Assembly: GCA_034008185.1 (NCBI GenBank)
Contig: CM067086.1
Coordinates: 868,001-932,000 of the forward strand
Direction: 5' to 3'
DNA length: 64,000 nucleotides
Source: Gorsachius magnificus
Lineage: Eukaryota > Chordata > Aves > Pelecaniformes > Ardeidae
Numbering within the stretch: the first letter of the stretch is position 1; every line of letters starts with the position of its first letter. The translations under genes and the position numbers were made by a program. Below are positions 23,901 through 36,400 of this stretch, one piece after another. The notes under the pieces were generated by a model. That model was not told the origin of the DNA. It did no database searches and worked only from the letters and a program-made list of their open reading frames with translations.

Positions 23901-26214
23901 CCTGTTACGCAGCTCTGCACTAGCGACAGCAAACGGCGCCTCATTACGCTCCACCGGCTGCTGGCGCGTGAGCACGCACCGTCGGGGCAGGACCCCGGGG
24001 GCAGCGGGGCTGTGGCCAGGGGGAGCCCAGGTGGCCATTTCGGGTGGCCAGCGTGGGGGCCGAGCATCAAAAGACTCACCCTGGGCTGCTGCAGCGAAGG
24101 GGATTCCTCTGGGTCCACCCCGCTGGGCGTGCGTGCCTGGATGGCTGCCGGGCACCGTCCCCCGCCTCTCCTGTAATTATAAAGGCCATCAGCACTGCTT
24201 GGTCTTAAATGAAAAGCGATGCCTCTCTGTCAAATTTTGGGCGTTGAGGTCTGAGGCACCTGCTAATGCTTTAATTTAAGCCGTTCCCCAGGGCACAGGC
24301 AGCCAAACGCCATCCCGGAGGAAGCCAAAAGGGGAGCTGGGCAGGTATCACTAGGAGGCTGCCTGCTCCGTCACCGAAAATAGCTGCGCGTGGAGGATGC
24401 TCCGGCCCCAGCACGCTCGCCCGGGCTCGGCTTTGGCACGCCTGGATGGCAGGGCAGGACGGGCAAGCGCAGAAGCCAAGGTGGGGGGCGATGTCCCTGT
24501 CCCCTGCTGGCCCTCAGCCGGGGGGAGAGGCTTTGCAGATGGTCCCACGGCGGCACAGCCGATACGGACCACGCACGACCTTTTGTTTCGCCCGGTAGGG
24601 AGTCGTGTTCCGACGGGGAGCTGTGGTTACAGCCCTGGCCAGCTCCCCTTTCCTCCTGCCTTTAGCTGGGCCACGCAGTTTTTTAGGTTCCTACAAACAA
24701 CAACCGGCCCCTGCCTCAGCTCCCTCCTCTGCATAATGGGAATAATATTTACCAACCCCAACATGTGAACGTGAAGGGTACGTGGCAAACCTCGGAGGGA
24801 AAGCATTCAGTTCAAAGGCACTTATAATAATAGATATTATCTTTACAGCACGGCTATAATTACAGCAAAGTATAGTCTGTCTGGAGGAACTAAAGAAAAG
24901 CTTTCACATCTTGGTGTTATTTCGTGCTTTAAAGGCGCTCGCCACTCCATTAATGTTTTGCAATCTTAGCAAGAGCAACTTTGCAAATGCTTTGGGGTCT
25001 TTTTTTATTGTTATTAGTATGAAAATCAGGAGAGGCTTTGTTAAGGTGCCCAAACAAGATCACCAATGATCCCATAGCCCATCATTATCGGCTTATCTGG
25101 CACAGTGAGTCACCTAAGAGCTGAACTATTACAGAGCTTATCCCATCTGCTTGAATAAATACTGCGTCCAAAAGGGCTGCGTTAGAGGAACCCAAAGGCT
25201 GCCAAATCCAGCACTGAAGGCCACGCTCACCAGTTCAGCTCCGCCACTTCCCCACCTCCCCAGCCCATTCCACGCCCGTATCGCGCTACTCTTCCACGCC
25301 ACAGCCACCGTCCGTGTTTTCTTTTTGGGTGGGAGCAGCGTGACAGCCCCCAAGCCCTCGGTGGAGAAGCAGCGGCAGGGACCAGGCGGAGGGAAGGGCA
25401 GCTTCTGCTCCGAACGCACAGAGCCAGCAGAAGCCATAGGGGAATAAAAGCCAGAAAAAAATCCCGAGCGCCAGTTCCCGGACACCCACAGCACACAGGC
25501 GCTCCGAGGCGCCGGGGCAGAGCGGAGCTGTGCTCCCCCTTACTGGGCAGCGCTGCTGGGGACTGGGGACCTCTGGTTTTTCAAAGGCTTAATGCTTGGC
25601 TGAAGGCAGCACTTTTCTCCACCCCCCCAATTTCAAGCACAGGCTCTCATTAAACACCCAATTTACAGACAAGCTCTGACCACAGGCAAAACATTGGCTT
25701 GTCATTCCTTAGAAGCACCTAAACCACTCTGGATTATCCTTTTTTCCATGAGTTCCCAGCCATGAATACTGGCGAACCCTCTCTGCTGCAGTTCCAGCCC
25801 AGTTAACCGAGCAGCACCTGGCTTTGGCCAACCGGTCCCTGAGCCACGTTTCAGTTTAACATGACCCTTCTCTTTTGGACAGGCTTCCTCCTTGGTTTGG
25901 TAGCCGTGGGGCTTGGCCTTCCCCGTCTGGGCAACCAAGTCATTGCATCACGCAGAGAGCACGCCAGATGCGGCCACTGCAGCATCTTGTATGGGTTTAG
26001 GAGTGAGGCAGAGGCACTTCCCAGGGAAATTCTTGTCTGTCTCTTCCTTCTCCACCTCATTTTATTTCTCCTCCTCTTTCCTGCTTGCAGCTGGGAGTAC
26101 TACGTGAACGACGCCCCACGGATAGTCTTGAACAAGCTGGAGAGCTGCGGTTACCGGGTGGTGAGCATGACAGGCGTGGGCCAGACCTTGGTGTGGTGCC
26201 TCCACAAGGAATAG
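20874..26214 (+). CDS. GCHFR: GTP cyclohydrolase I feedback regulatory protein (GFRP), exons 2-3
   Basis: GFRP is a small cytosolic protein that forms pentamers on GTP cyclohydrolase I. It mediates feedback inhibition by tetrahydrobiopterin and stimulation by phenylalanine. Exon 2 (20874-20968) encodes EVGPTMVGDEHSDPGLMSF to GNH. Exon 3 (26091-26214) encodes FWEYYVNDAP, RIVLNKLES, VVSMTGVGQTLVWCLHKE and a TAG stop. Together they give 72 residues, including the Phe codon split across the junction. The family is 84 residues long, so exactly the 12-residue first exon (Met-Pro-Tyr... ending before Glu-Val-Gly) is missing. I searched upstream to about 12.6 kb and did not find it. The gene lies between divergent RMDN3 and convergent DNAJC17, as in human. 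Confidence 0.96.
22262..22466 (+). repeat. 13-bp minisatellite (GGGTGGGTTTGYC)
   Basis: About 15 copies of gtcgggtgggttt-type units with variants (ttgggtgggtttc, gccgggtgggttt). They are G-rich on the plus strand with regular GGG runs. The 13-bp period makes all three frames open with the same Gly/Val/Trp/Phe-rich peptide. Confidence 0.93.
23228..23800 (-). repeat. CR1 LINE fragment
   Basis: A minus-strand CR1 starting atcataaaatcacagactg, with a degenerate ORF2 tail on the minus strand. Confidence 0.9.
26091..26214 (+). CDS. GCHFR: GCHFR exon 3 (terminal)
   Basis: The acceptor follows a strong pyrimidine tract (ctgcttgcag|CTGGGAG). The leading C completes TTC (Phe). It then encodes WEYYVNDAPR through GQTLVWCLHKE and TAG at 26212-26214, giving the family-typical C-terminus. 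Confidence 0.97.
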
Positions 26215-26962
26215 CGAGGAAGACTTCTGCGTGCCACCTGGACAAGGTCCTGCTGGGGATCATCTCACGCAGGACTGACAGCAAACTTTTCCCCTTAATT
26301 CCCTTCTGTCCCAGACTCCAGGCACTCGGGTACGGGGGGAGGAGAGGTACAAAGGGAAAGCGTGACCCAATGGAAGCTTGCCCCCCTCCTCGCCATTTCA
26401 CAAGACGGGGGAGGAAGGTATGCCCAGTCCAGATGAAAGCAGGCACAGGGAACAGATGGCTCCATCTCGGCATTCGTCTGAATGGCAGCCTGGCAAACAC
26501 CATCTCTTCACATTTTAATCATCTCCTATTAGCATGCACCGGAGGAAGCTCAAAGCACAGACGTGCCTGCCTGTTCCTCAGGGCCGCCCCGGCGAGGTGC
26601 GTGCCAAGCTGCGAGTTCGGGGCATGCCTTCCCCCAGGCCCCAGGGGGTGGGGAGGGGAGGCCAGGCACGGCCGGGATACCACCTCATCCCTGAAACGTA
26701 AGCGGGAACTGCTAAACCTACGCAGTGCTCTTGGAGAATCCCTTCCCTCGGCAGCAAGGCGTGCTTCTCTCCCCAACGGGGCTGTGGTCAGCACCATCAC
26801 CAGACTTCCAGCCCCAAGAGCGCCCTTCAAGCGTAACACATTGCTCCCAAAACAGCACAGAAAGGTCTTGTGAATATTTCAGGTACGGGCTCTGTAGTCG
26901 TAACAGCAAACGCAATGCTGGATTGTTTGGGACTGTATCAATCCTGCTGTAGGGATAATACC

Positions 26963-26968
26963 AATAAA
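26963..26968 (+). promoter_or_regulatory. Candidate GCHFR poly(A) signal
   Basis: AATAAA about 750 bp after the GCHFR stop, followed by a T-rich stretch. It is the first canonical hexamer noticed downstream on the plus strand. Confidence 0.6.
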
Positions 26969-27253
26969 ACATTTCTCTAAAGAGACCAATGCCTTCCTGT
27001 GGGTTGTTTTAAACGGTTGTTGCCAAAGCCTCTGGATCCACAGCTCCTGAACAAGCTTTCGGGAATTAAAAGAAGCTCCAGGGTTTGGTGCTCTGACAGC
27101 ACCTCTCACCCTGTCCGCTGTGAGCGCACAGACCGAGCGGTTAGCACCCTTCCTCTGAAGCTTACGCAGCCATTTTTAACTCCACTCTGGAAAGGGATAA
27201 GGGCTGCAGTCACTGGGAGTCTGTATTCCTACAACAGTTTTAAAAAAGGGAGG

Positions 27254-27259
27254 TTTATT
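27254..27259 (-). promoter_or_regulatory. Candidate DNAJC17 poly(A) signal
   Basis: AATAAA on the minus strand (TTTATT on the plus strand), 67 bp past the DNAJC17 stop codon. The GCHFR and DNAJC17 transcripts would end about 250-300 bp apart. Confidence 0.7.
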
Positions 27260-27325
27260 GACTTAATTTAAGAAACAGCTTTGGAAATGAAGAATGATGG
27301 GGCGGGGAGAATCCATACTCTCACG

Positions 27326-27448
27326 CTAGGTGTGAGACTCTTCCTCATCTTCCTGCTTGAGCTGTTCAATAAGCTGCTGCCTCTCTGCTGCTTGGCGCAT
27401 CCGCATCATCACCAGGCTCTCGTAGTCCCGTTCCGATACCACCGATGC
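27326..27448 (-). CDS. DNAJC17: DNAJC17 terminal exon
   Basis: 41 codons including TAG (27328-27326 on the minus strand), with acceptor ctcctag|GCATCG. It encodes [19 protein letters not shown] and a Gln/Glu-rich end, EDEEESHT. Confidence 0.96.
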   Translation of the reverse strand, partial: ASVVSERDYESLVMMRMRQAAERQQLIEQLKQEDEEESHT

Positions 27449-30400
27449 CTAGGAGCAGAACACAAACACAACCTTGTCAAGGACCCCAGCCCCCCTCTCC
27501 ATAAGCCACGCTCTCGCAACACGCACGTGTGGGTCAGGAAGGCAAGTTCATAGCAGTAGGAACCCAGAGAAATCGGGGAAGGTGCAAAAGCTGCCTGGCT
27601 GGCAGAAAACAGCCTGCTTTGTAACGGCCTTACTGACGAGACAGAGCGGGGCAGACGGGAGCCTCAACCACCCCCTTGCTGCTGGAGCTGCTCCCTGCTC
27701 CCGAGGCTGGATGGGGAAGCACGGCTTCCCTCGCGGTGGCTGGCTCTTTTGGATGGCAAGCTCGCTCTGCAAGCACAGCGCTGGTGCACAGAGCCCCACG
27801 TACACTTCACCCGTTATACAGGCTGATGCCATTAAGAAAAACCCAGCCAAACCTTTCTGTGGTTTAGTCACGGAAGTAGGTGCAGAAAGCAAACCACCAG
27901 GTATGCTCCCAAACCTGAGACGAGAGCGTTTCAGTTCTCAAAAGCTCCTGGAGCCTTTCTGCTGTGTGTGGTAGCAGCCGTCACGTCAACCGAGTGGTGA
28001 TTGCAGACTCTACCTAATAAATGTAGGCAGCAGATGACAGCTGCTATCGCGGAGCAAAGCGGTGGGTTTGGCACTCTGCTTCCAAGAAGCGTTTCACATC
28101 AGTAGGTGGCCTCACTATTTCGGATGTATTCAAAGCACTGCGATGCTTGGAAACATCCATCTCATTTGCCTGACAGTTCAGGTAGAAATAACAGCATCTT
28201 GACAGAAGGTGAATGGAAGGAAAAAAAAAAAAAAAAAAAAAAAAGTCTCATGTTCATTTTTCTAGGAAGCAGATTTAGTGGTGATTTAAGAAAAAAATTT
28301 TTTTTAGTGGTGATTTAAGGAGTTAAATAGACAATAAAAGGGATAAAAAGTCAATGGAACAGCTCCGTAAGATTCTGCAGGAAAATGGGGCAAGTGCAAA
28401 TTTCTTATCATGCGCCAGCAGAGTGGTTCTTCCAGCTGCAGAGTGTCTGGCTGCAGGGACAAAATAGTAGCCCACGATAGATGGGAAACTTAGACTGGGA
28501 AATTAAGAGACTAATTCGCCATCACTGGCATTTTAGGAGCCGTGTGAATGAACGAAGTAACCTTTCAGCACTGCGCAGCAAGATTTTCACAGTGTCTGAG
28601 AAAGCAGTAGATGGTATCAGCCCTCCGCGGCAGAACGAGGCCTCTTCAAAGTTCCTGTCCACTAACCACAGCCACGTACTGCCATTTGCTGGGCGGGATG
28701 GAATAGCCTACCTGGGACTCAGGCAGATGAATCACCCCTACAAACCTGAATCACTACCTCACGCTCTGGATTTAAATTTAAAACAGACGAGATTGTTTCC
28801 GGCTTCGTTTGGGAGCCCTGCTGACACAACGAGCCCTCGCAAGCGGCAGAAGGGAGGGCACCGAGAGCAGAACCAGCCTGGTTCAAGGTGGGCTACAAGT
28901 TGGCATTCTCACTCAAGCACTGCGGGTGCCTCTAAGGGAGCTTGCCTTCTCCTCAGGTGGCGTGTGGGCTGGTGCCTTGCCACTCCACACACCTACTTCC
29001 TGCAATCCTGGCAATTACCAATAGTGCAAAACCCAGTTTCTGACGTGGCTGACTCAGCAAGGGCTTGGCTCAAAACAAATACATACGCGCAAGGAGCTGC
29101 AGCCTGGGAAGCAGTGACAGGAGGCACATGAAGAGAAGGAGGCATCGGGGATTTTTAGCGTTCCGGGTCCAACCTGGCTGAATCGTCCCTGGACTCGCTT
29201 CTTCCGACGTCCCAGCAAACCGGTGAACGTGGTGGTCACAGTTCTCCGAGTGCTTCAGCAGCTTCTCCTCTCCGCTTGTTGGACACAGGTGCTGCTCCGA
29301 CACAGCGTAAGTCTGTTTTGCATTCAATTTTCTTACCATTTGTCTTCTACATCTGCGTTTTGTGGCTTTTTAGATTTCCATTTGACTATATTTCTTCGGT
29401 TTCCTTCAGCGCGACTGAGTCACCGTCTCCCTTCCTAACCACCCACTGAGATTTTTATACCGTGCCCTTCACCATGAAGGTGGCTGGTTACCATGGTACC
29501 AAAGTGCCCTTCTGTTCTAGATGCTAGATTAAAGCTGTTCTCATGGTGACTGTGTGCCTTTGCTATTCTTCATCAGCTCGTTTTTGCAGCACAGATTTAA
29601 TAAGCTCAGACATCGCCATTCCTTCTCTGCTGAAGAAGGAGACTCCTTAGTATCTAAGACAGGCCAATTGCTCCTTAACACGGGGACATGGTGTGAAGTT
29701 TGCATTTCCTGCAATACCAGCCTCTCTGTTTTCCTTCCAGCTACGGGAACAGGGAAGGAAGAGGTTGTCCCTGTTGTGTGGCTTGCTGCTGATCCCGCAA
29801 CTTAAGTCCAACACCCGACTGCGAAGAGTCAGCAGTTTCCTTCTTCTCGTTGCCTTTCATCAGCATGGATACTTGGCGGAGAGGGTCCATTAAGTCCACA
29901 ACGTTCTTCAGACGTTTCTCACTCAGGAGACACAAAAAGCTGGGCAACCAAGTCATCATCTTGAATCAGAACAGCCACACTCTGGACAGCGATGGACAGT
30001 GCCAGAAGAGGGAATGCTTGAGGGATCTGAAGGACAAGTCTGACTACCTGTCGTGTCAGAGTGAGCAAAACCTAGCCAAGGCACAAGCACCTCCCAAGCC
30101 TCCCCGGCTGTACCTGGACAGTTCTAGCTGCCCTAACATCATCGATCACACAGATTCTCACTCTGACATCTCCTTTTCTGGTGCTACTCATCAATACCAC
30201 AAAGCCACTCAAACTCAGTTCCACAAGGACCAGGCTACAGACTGCGGGACCTCAGAGCCGGGTTCCCAAAACGGCACTGCTCTTCCTGACCTGTCTGATC
30301 CCTTCCTGTCCTTCAAAGTGGATTTGGGGCTATCGCTTCTCGAGGATGTTCTGCAGACCCTCAGGAAACAGAACCCAAGAGATTACGCCATTTGAAGGTA

Positions 30401-33400
30401 TTTATCACTTAACGCGTCACATTTACTTCCTGCTGCTGCCAGTTTCTCTAGCCCTAGTGGGAGGAAGGAGACTGCAGCATTCCTGTTGTGCGTGGCCTGT
30501 TTTGTTGTTCTCGCCTTACCCACCACAGACTGTCCTTGTCCCTGCCAAGGAGTCCCTCGGAGCAGAGCTCACAGGCTCCCTGCTCAGATGAGAGCACTGT
30601 CTGATGGAACTTCGCGGGCAAACCTCCATTCTCCACACTGGGAATTTCCCACTCGTGACTGCACGTCTTCTCCTCATGGAAGAATGGCATTGTTTGCCAA
30701 AAGACTCGTTATTTTGGGGATGTGGCTGTGAAACTGTGGAACACGGACAGAAAGGGACGTGGCACACATCATTTGTGGATAAGCAGGCAGCTTGCAGGGA
30801 GACAGTAGCATTGCTTCTCAAAGCCATAGCTATGGCAAGGGTCAAGAGACAGAAACTGGTGTTTCTTCTCCCACCATGGTTGGATGTGAAAAATCAAAGC
30901 CGTTCCTCTGGTTTTTTTTCTCCTGTGGGTTTCTTTTCCCCTAACTCAAGTGCAGTTGGCACACCCAGCCTGGAAACAGGTAAGCATCCATGTAGGCTCG
31001 TGATACAGCAACAGCGGTTTATTTATCCTACTAGCAGAGAAGAAATTTCTCTAGGTACTGCTGCTTGAAGCATGCACTGATATATCAGCTGTACAGATAT
31101 GGAAGAATAAATGTATCTGTGACTGGAAGCGTCTTGTTGCCTCATTTCATTGGTAGCAAGCCAGAAAAAGCCCAGGCACCAAGAGCACAGGGCCTTTATC
31201 TGTAGCAACCGAGACCTGTCCACTTCAGGTTTTTGTGAGGGTGGGGAAGCAGCGTGGCTCTGCTTTCCTGGGCTGGGAGAAGGCTAGAGCTGCCAGGACG
31301 TTACCCTTCCCTGAGGGGAGGGCACGCAGTTCAGGTTGAGACCCAGTGTGGAAATGCAGAGCTTTTACCTCGTGAGCTGGACAGTGGGGAGGGCTGTGCC
31401 GGGCTGAGAACATTTTAGGCAGGGTCAGGGCAAACTATTAAAAGGACACAGCAGAAACTATGGGGTCACCAATTCTTGCCATTTTCACAGCTAGATTAGA
31501 TACTAGGGCTCTTTTTAAGAGATAAAAAAACCAAAACTGCCATGCACCCAGACAACCATAAGCTTTGGAACTACAGCAAAGTGCACAAAGGCATTTCAGA
31601 GAAGGCACAGACGGCTCGACCTACTAGATTCACATCAGGCTGTGAAGTCTGGTAATACAAAACAAACTATGAAACCTCAAAGGAGCTTAGAAAAGATGCG
31701 AGAGTGCCAGACAGAAGGCTTTTCTCAGCACTTTCATGTGGCTGAATGAATGGTCCAAAATGAATGAGCAGCAGGGAAGATCTTCCCAGAAGTGAGTGCT
31801 TCACACTGTTGCAGTGGCAAAGCATGCTCTTCACGGCACTGTGCGGCTGTTGTGTGCTTTGAACCATCCAGAAACTCAGCAATCCAACAGTCATTGCTTT
31901 TAAATAGCCTAGAATAGCCCTGGCCAGTCCACAGCTTTTGCAATGCAAGCGTAACTCGCCTGTTGGGCTCCAGCAGCTCTCCAGGAACTGCTGGACAACA
32001 CGCACCCATTGCTGTAGAAGAAAACAAGCCAACCAAGACCGTGGAGGCAAGGATCTTGCAGCTTACTGTCTCCTCACAGCCCTGCTTCTTACCAGTCAGC
32101 CTTGCTTGCAGCTGGGAACTGCCCCCAAGGCCCCCCCTGGTCTACTTATCATGCGGTTGCCTTTTATTTGAAGCCTCTGGTGCACAGCTCCTGGCTGACT
32201 ACCCCAGGCAGGGAGCAGGCACAGCTCTGAAGCGGATGGGTAGCGAGTGCGTTGCCATGAGAACGCTGCAGGTCTCTGGCTGTTTTCTGAAGCAGAGCAG
32301 GGAAGAAGCTGCATTTGCACCGAGTGGGAGCAAACATGGGGGTGGATTCAGACAAAAATAGGAGCAAGCCGGAGGGAGCAGCAAATAGGAAGTGAGGGCA
32401 GCTTAAATCAGAATGAGACCGGTCTGGCTCGTGTGGACCCTGACGGCTGGGAAGCCAGGCTGGGTATGAAAGGATGAGACAGGGAGTAGGTTGAGGCAGT
32501 GGCAAAAAATACCTGAAAAAGCTCATTTTGCATAGCCTAGAGTTGAAGAGCTGAGGACAAAGAACAAATCAGCTGGAAGCAGTAGAGCCAAGAGAAGCTA
32601 TTGCCACATTACTGATTTTGGAAGCATCCTAGCAGAAGCAGCAGCAGGATTTGGGGAGGGCCTGGAGTAAGAACTAGGAAAAGCAGGAACCAGAGCAGCT
32701 TGGAGGTCTTAGCCTGGACACCAAGACTGCAATGCAATCAAAGAAACTGCACCTGCTTACACATAAAATAGAAAGGACAAACATCGGCAGTGAAATTCTT
32801 GGGAAAAGATGCAAGTCACTGGCCATAACTCCTCACCATTTTGAGAGCTAACATGGGATGGACGAGGCTGTGCTGGACAGAAGTGAGTCACCACCTCCAC
32901 ACAGCACGAGCACCATTTGCTGCTTTAGCTTGCTCTCCCTTGCTGCTCCACCAAGCTAATCCTTCACAGCAGGCAGACGCTGCCGTTCCACACTAACAAG
33001 CTTTGGTCATGGAAACAAGCCAAGAAAAACTCAGTCAAAAGCCAGGGCTTTCGAACCCACAGAGGCAAGAATCCACTACCAAGCTCCAACTGCACCAGCA
33101 ACCCCCTTAGGTATGAATGAGCTCTTCAGAACCAGTTCTCATTCTCTGCTAGCAAGAGGTGCTCAAATAAACTGAATTGGATTCTGCTTTTTCCCCCCCA
33201 ATTTGCCTTCTAACGCTCTGGGCATCTCTTGTCAATCTGCTGTGTCTGCAGGACTCTCACTGGGTCTCCACCGCAGATTTGCCTGACTCCTGGGCTATGA
33301 AGCTGCCTTTGCCTGAGATTTCTGGGAAACGACACTGTTCAGGCCAAGAACATGCATCCCAAGTGAAAACATACAACCCTAAGCAAAACGAGAGTAACAA

Positions 33401-36400
33401 GGCATTCCATTGTATAAATACTATAAATAAAGTACTTAACAAAGAGTCAGGAGAATGAACGAACTGAACAATCTCACAAGCTGCTAAAATCCTTAGGTAG
33501 TGAACACACACAAGGCTGATGGAGACACAGACTAAGGGCACCTGCAGAGCACGAGGCAGGAGTCCTCTCAGCAATTACATCTTTTTGATCTTTATACCAC
33601 AGGGAAGGAGGAGAGGGGAATAAGCCCCACTCAACTCAAATAACCAAAGGATCTCAGGTCCCTTTCCACCTTCTTGGCCAAGGAATTACTAACTAGATCA
33701 GAAGGCATGCTGAGCACGAGAAATTCTGTGCAATAGAGCAAAGTGTAAGGTCACATGCTTCAGAAGGGGTAACGGCGAGCCAACAACACGCTGCAGCACG
33801 TCCTCAGATCGGGTTCTGTGTTTTAACCACTTGGTATTATTGCCTTCTGTGTGTTTTGTGATTGGAATACACTTGCTATTCAAGAGCAACGGCTCCAGAG
33901 GGATTAGCTGGCAAAATAAACAGGAAGCAGCTACGAGTTAACAAACTCCTTGCACTCAAAGTAACAACACTGGTAAAGAGGACCCAAACCAGACAATAAG
34001 GTCTCTACAAGGATCTTTCATTTGAGATCGCTTTCTCTTCCCTCCCGCAGACCCGAAGAATATAGGTTTCCTTTCAGCACTGGAATTTCACCCTCCTGTG
34101 AATGCAGCGAGTAACCAAGCCTCTCTGAAGAAGCCTTCTAGGAGACCCATTTCAACCAGCTATCATTCCCGCAGTCAAAATATATTAGAAAAAGTTCCAG
34201 GAGAATGGCATTAGAGGCTCCGGGCTGAGCAAGGAGCATCCTTGTTCTTCACTTGGAAGAGAGAGTGAGATTGTGCAAAGATCCAGTCATCCAAATAGCT
34301 TGTGTTCTCGCTGCGCTGCTACTCAGGCAAAAGGCCCTTTAAAAAAGCCACTGCTTCAGCACAAAAAGGCTCATCAGAAAGTCAGGCCATATCTCACCAT
34401 AAATGCAAAGCACACTGTTAAATTTAGGTTGCTATAGAAACAGATTTAGATAACAGCAGCCTGTGTCTGCTTACCTGTGAAGTCCTAGGCTGACTAGAGC
34501 TGTCAGAAAGGACAGTGCTGGGGTTGTTCCGGGGCTGGCCCTCCAGCCAGGAAATCTTTAGAGGATTATTTATCAGGCCAACTTCATTCTTCACAGCCAT
34601 CTCCTACCAAGGAAAATATTCTTCCATCACCATCTGAGTTTCAGACCCCATGCCCTCACAGGTCACTAACTATCCTAAGTTTTTCCATCTCAGCCTGGCA
34701 TCAGGGCCAAGAAAGGCACAAACAACGAAGGTTTCACAGCTGCCCTACGTGAGAAGCACCCTTTAAGGTCCATAGATAGATCATACCACTGCCAGTACTT
34801 TTGATAAAGAGGTCAGACAATTCTGGGGGTTTTGGGATTACTTGGATATATGAGTGAAAGAACAGGTGACAAGGAATACAGACTCTCAGACAGTGTAAGT
34901 TTAAGTTGATGGAATCACTAAAATTAAGGGTAACTGATGATTTTTATTTACACAACCACCTGAATTATTATAACTCATAGTGAGTCAAGACATTTTGATT
35001 TCTTTTAAACTGCAAATGCCTGATATAGCCTCTAAAACTCATTAAACCCATCTCCAAAATGGGTAATTCATGGAATCATAGAATGGTTTGGGTTGGAAGG
35101 GACCCCTAGAGGTCACCCAGCCCAACCCCCCTGCAGGGAGCAGGGACACCTTGAACCACATCAGGTTGCTCACAGCCCCGTCCAACCTGGCCTGGAATGG
35201 TCCCAGGGATGGGGCCTCCACCCCCTCTCTGGGCAACCCCTGCCAGGCTTTCACCACCCTCATTGGAAAGAATTGCTTCCTTAGATCCAGGCTAAACCTC
35301 CCCTGCTTCAGTTTCAAGCCATCCCCCCTTGTCCTGTCCCAGCTGGCCCTACTAAAAAGCTTGTCCCCCCCTTTCCCATGAGCCCCCTTGAAGCCCTGAG
35401 CGGCCGCACTCAGCTCTGCCCGCAGCCTTCTCTGCTCCAGGCTGAACACCCCCAACTCTCCCAGCCTGGCCTCCTAGCAGAGGGGCTCCAGCCCTCGGAG
35501 CATTTTAGTAGCCCCTCGGATCATTTTAGTAGCCCTCCCCTGGCCCCGCTCCAACAGTCCATGTCCTCCTGGTGCTGAGGGCTCCTGAGCTGGACGCAGG
35601 GCTCCAGGGGAGGTCTCCCCAGAGCAGAGCAGAGGGGCACAATCCCCTCCCTCGACGCTGGCCACGCTTCTCCTGATGCAGCCCAGGGTAGGGTTGGCTT
35701 CTGGGCTGCCAGCGCCCATGGCCGGCTCATGGCCAGCTTTTCATCCCCCAGCACCCCCAAGTCCCTCTGGGCAGGGCTGCTCTCTTCCCCCAGCCTGTAT
35801 TGATACTGGGGGTTACCCTGACCCAGGGGCAGGACCTTGCACTTGGCCTTGTTGAACCTCATGAGGTTCCCATGACCCCACCTCTCCAGCCTGTCCAGGT
35901 AATTCACCATCAGTGAGAGCTGATTTAATGGCTCAGTGCCTGCTTTTTGAAGCAGCGTCTCTCTCCTCAGCCTTTCACACGCGCAGCCTACTTGTTTATG
36001 TGCATGATCTGCTCTGGGTTTATGCCTCCAGCTTCGCCACGCCCTTCATGCATTTCTACCTTCAGACTCTCATTACCCTTTCCCCACTGCCTTAATGACA
36101 AGGCAGCATCTCTAGGCCGTCAGTCTGCTAACCCTTCCCTTCTGCAGCACCCCTCCTTGCCCACTCTCCAGCACACACATCTGGGGTCTCCACCCGACTT
36201 ACAGCAGCCTTAACCGTAGCAAATTCCACGACTGCACTCCCAGTCTTCCTACTCGAGATCAGCAAATTGAGCACGTCGCCATACTGTTAAGACAAAGCAA
36301 GAAAAAAGTTAATTACAGACCCAGAAGAGAAGTTAAGTTCATCTATGGAATGAGTGCAAAGAAAACATGTGTTTTCACAGACACAAGGCTTGAGCCGTCA

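Larger units (their letters stand above)
20969..26090. other. GCHFR intron 2
   Basis: A 5.1-kb intron containing a 13-bp minisatellite and a CR1, both listed separately. Poly-C/G patches occur near 21630. No other exon was recognised. Confidence 0.6.
27449..34474. other. DNAJC17 last intron, hosts C15orf62
   Basis: A 7-kb intron. Besides C15orf62 (plus strand) it holds an A run of about 24 bp near 28218-28243. No other coding exon or repeat family was recognised, including across 31120-34470. Confidence 0.6.

Noticed and set aside
26085..26873. 262-codon plus-strand frame overlapping GCHFR exon 3
   Set aside because: It is an alternative frame through the conserved last exon and into the 3' UTR; exon 3 is clearly coding in the GFRP frame.
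28481..29131. 216-codon plus-strand frame upstream of C15orf62
   Set aside because: No recognisable family, no repeat basis, average composition; it could be a chance frame in intronic sequence, so it is not called without transcript evidence.
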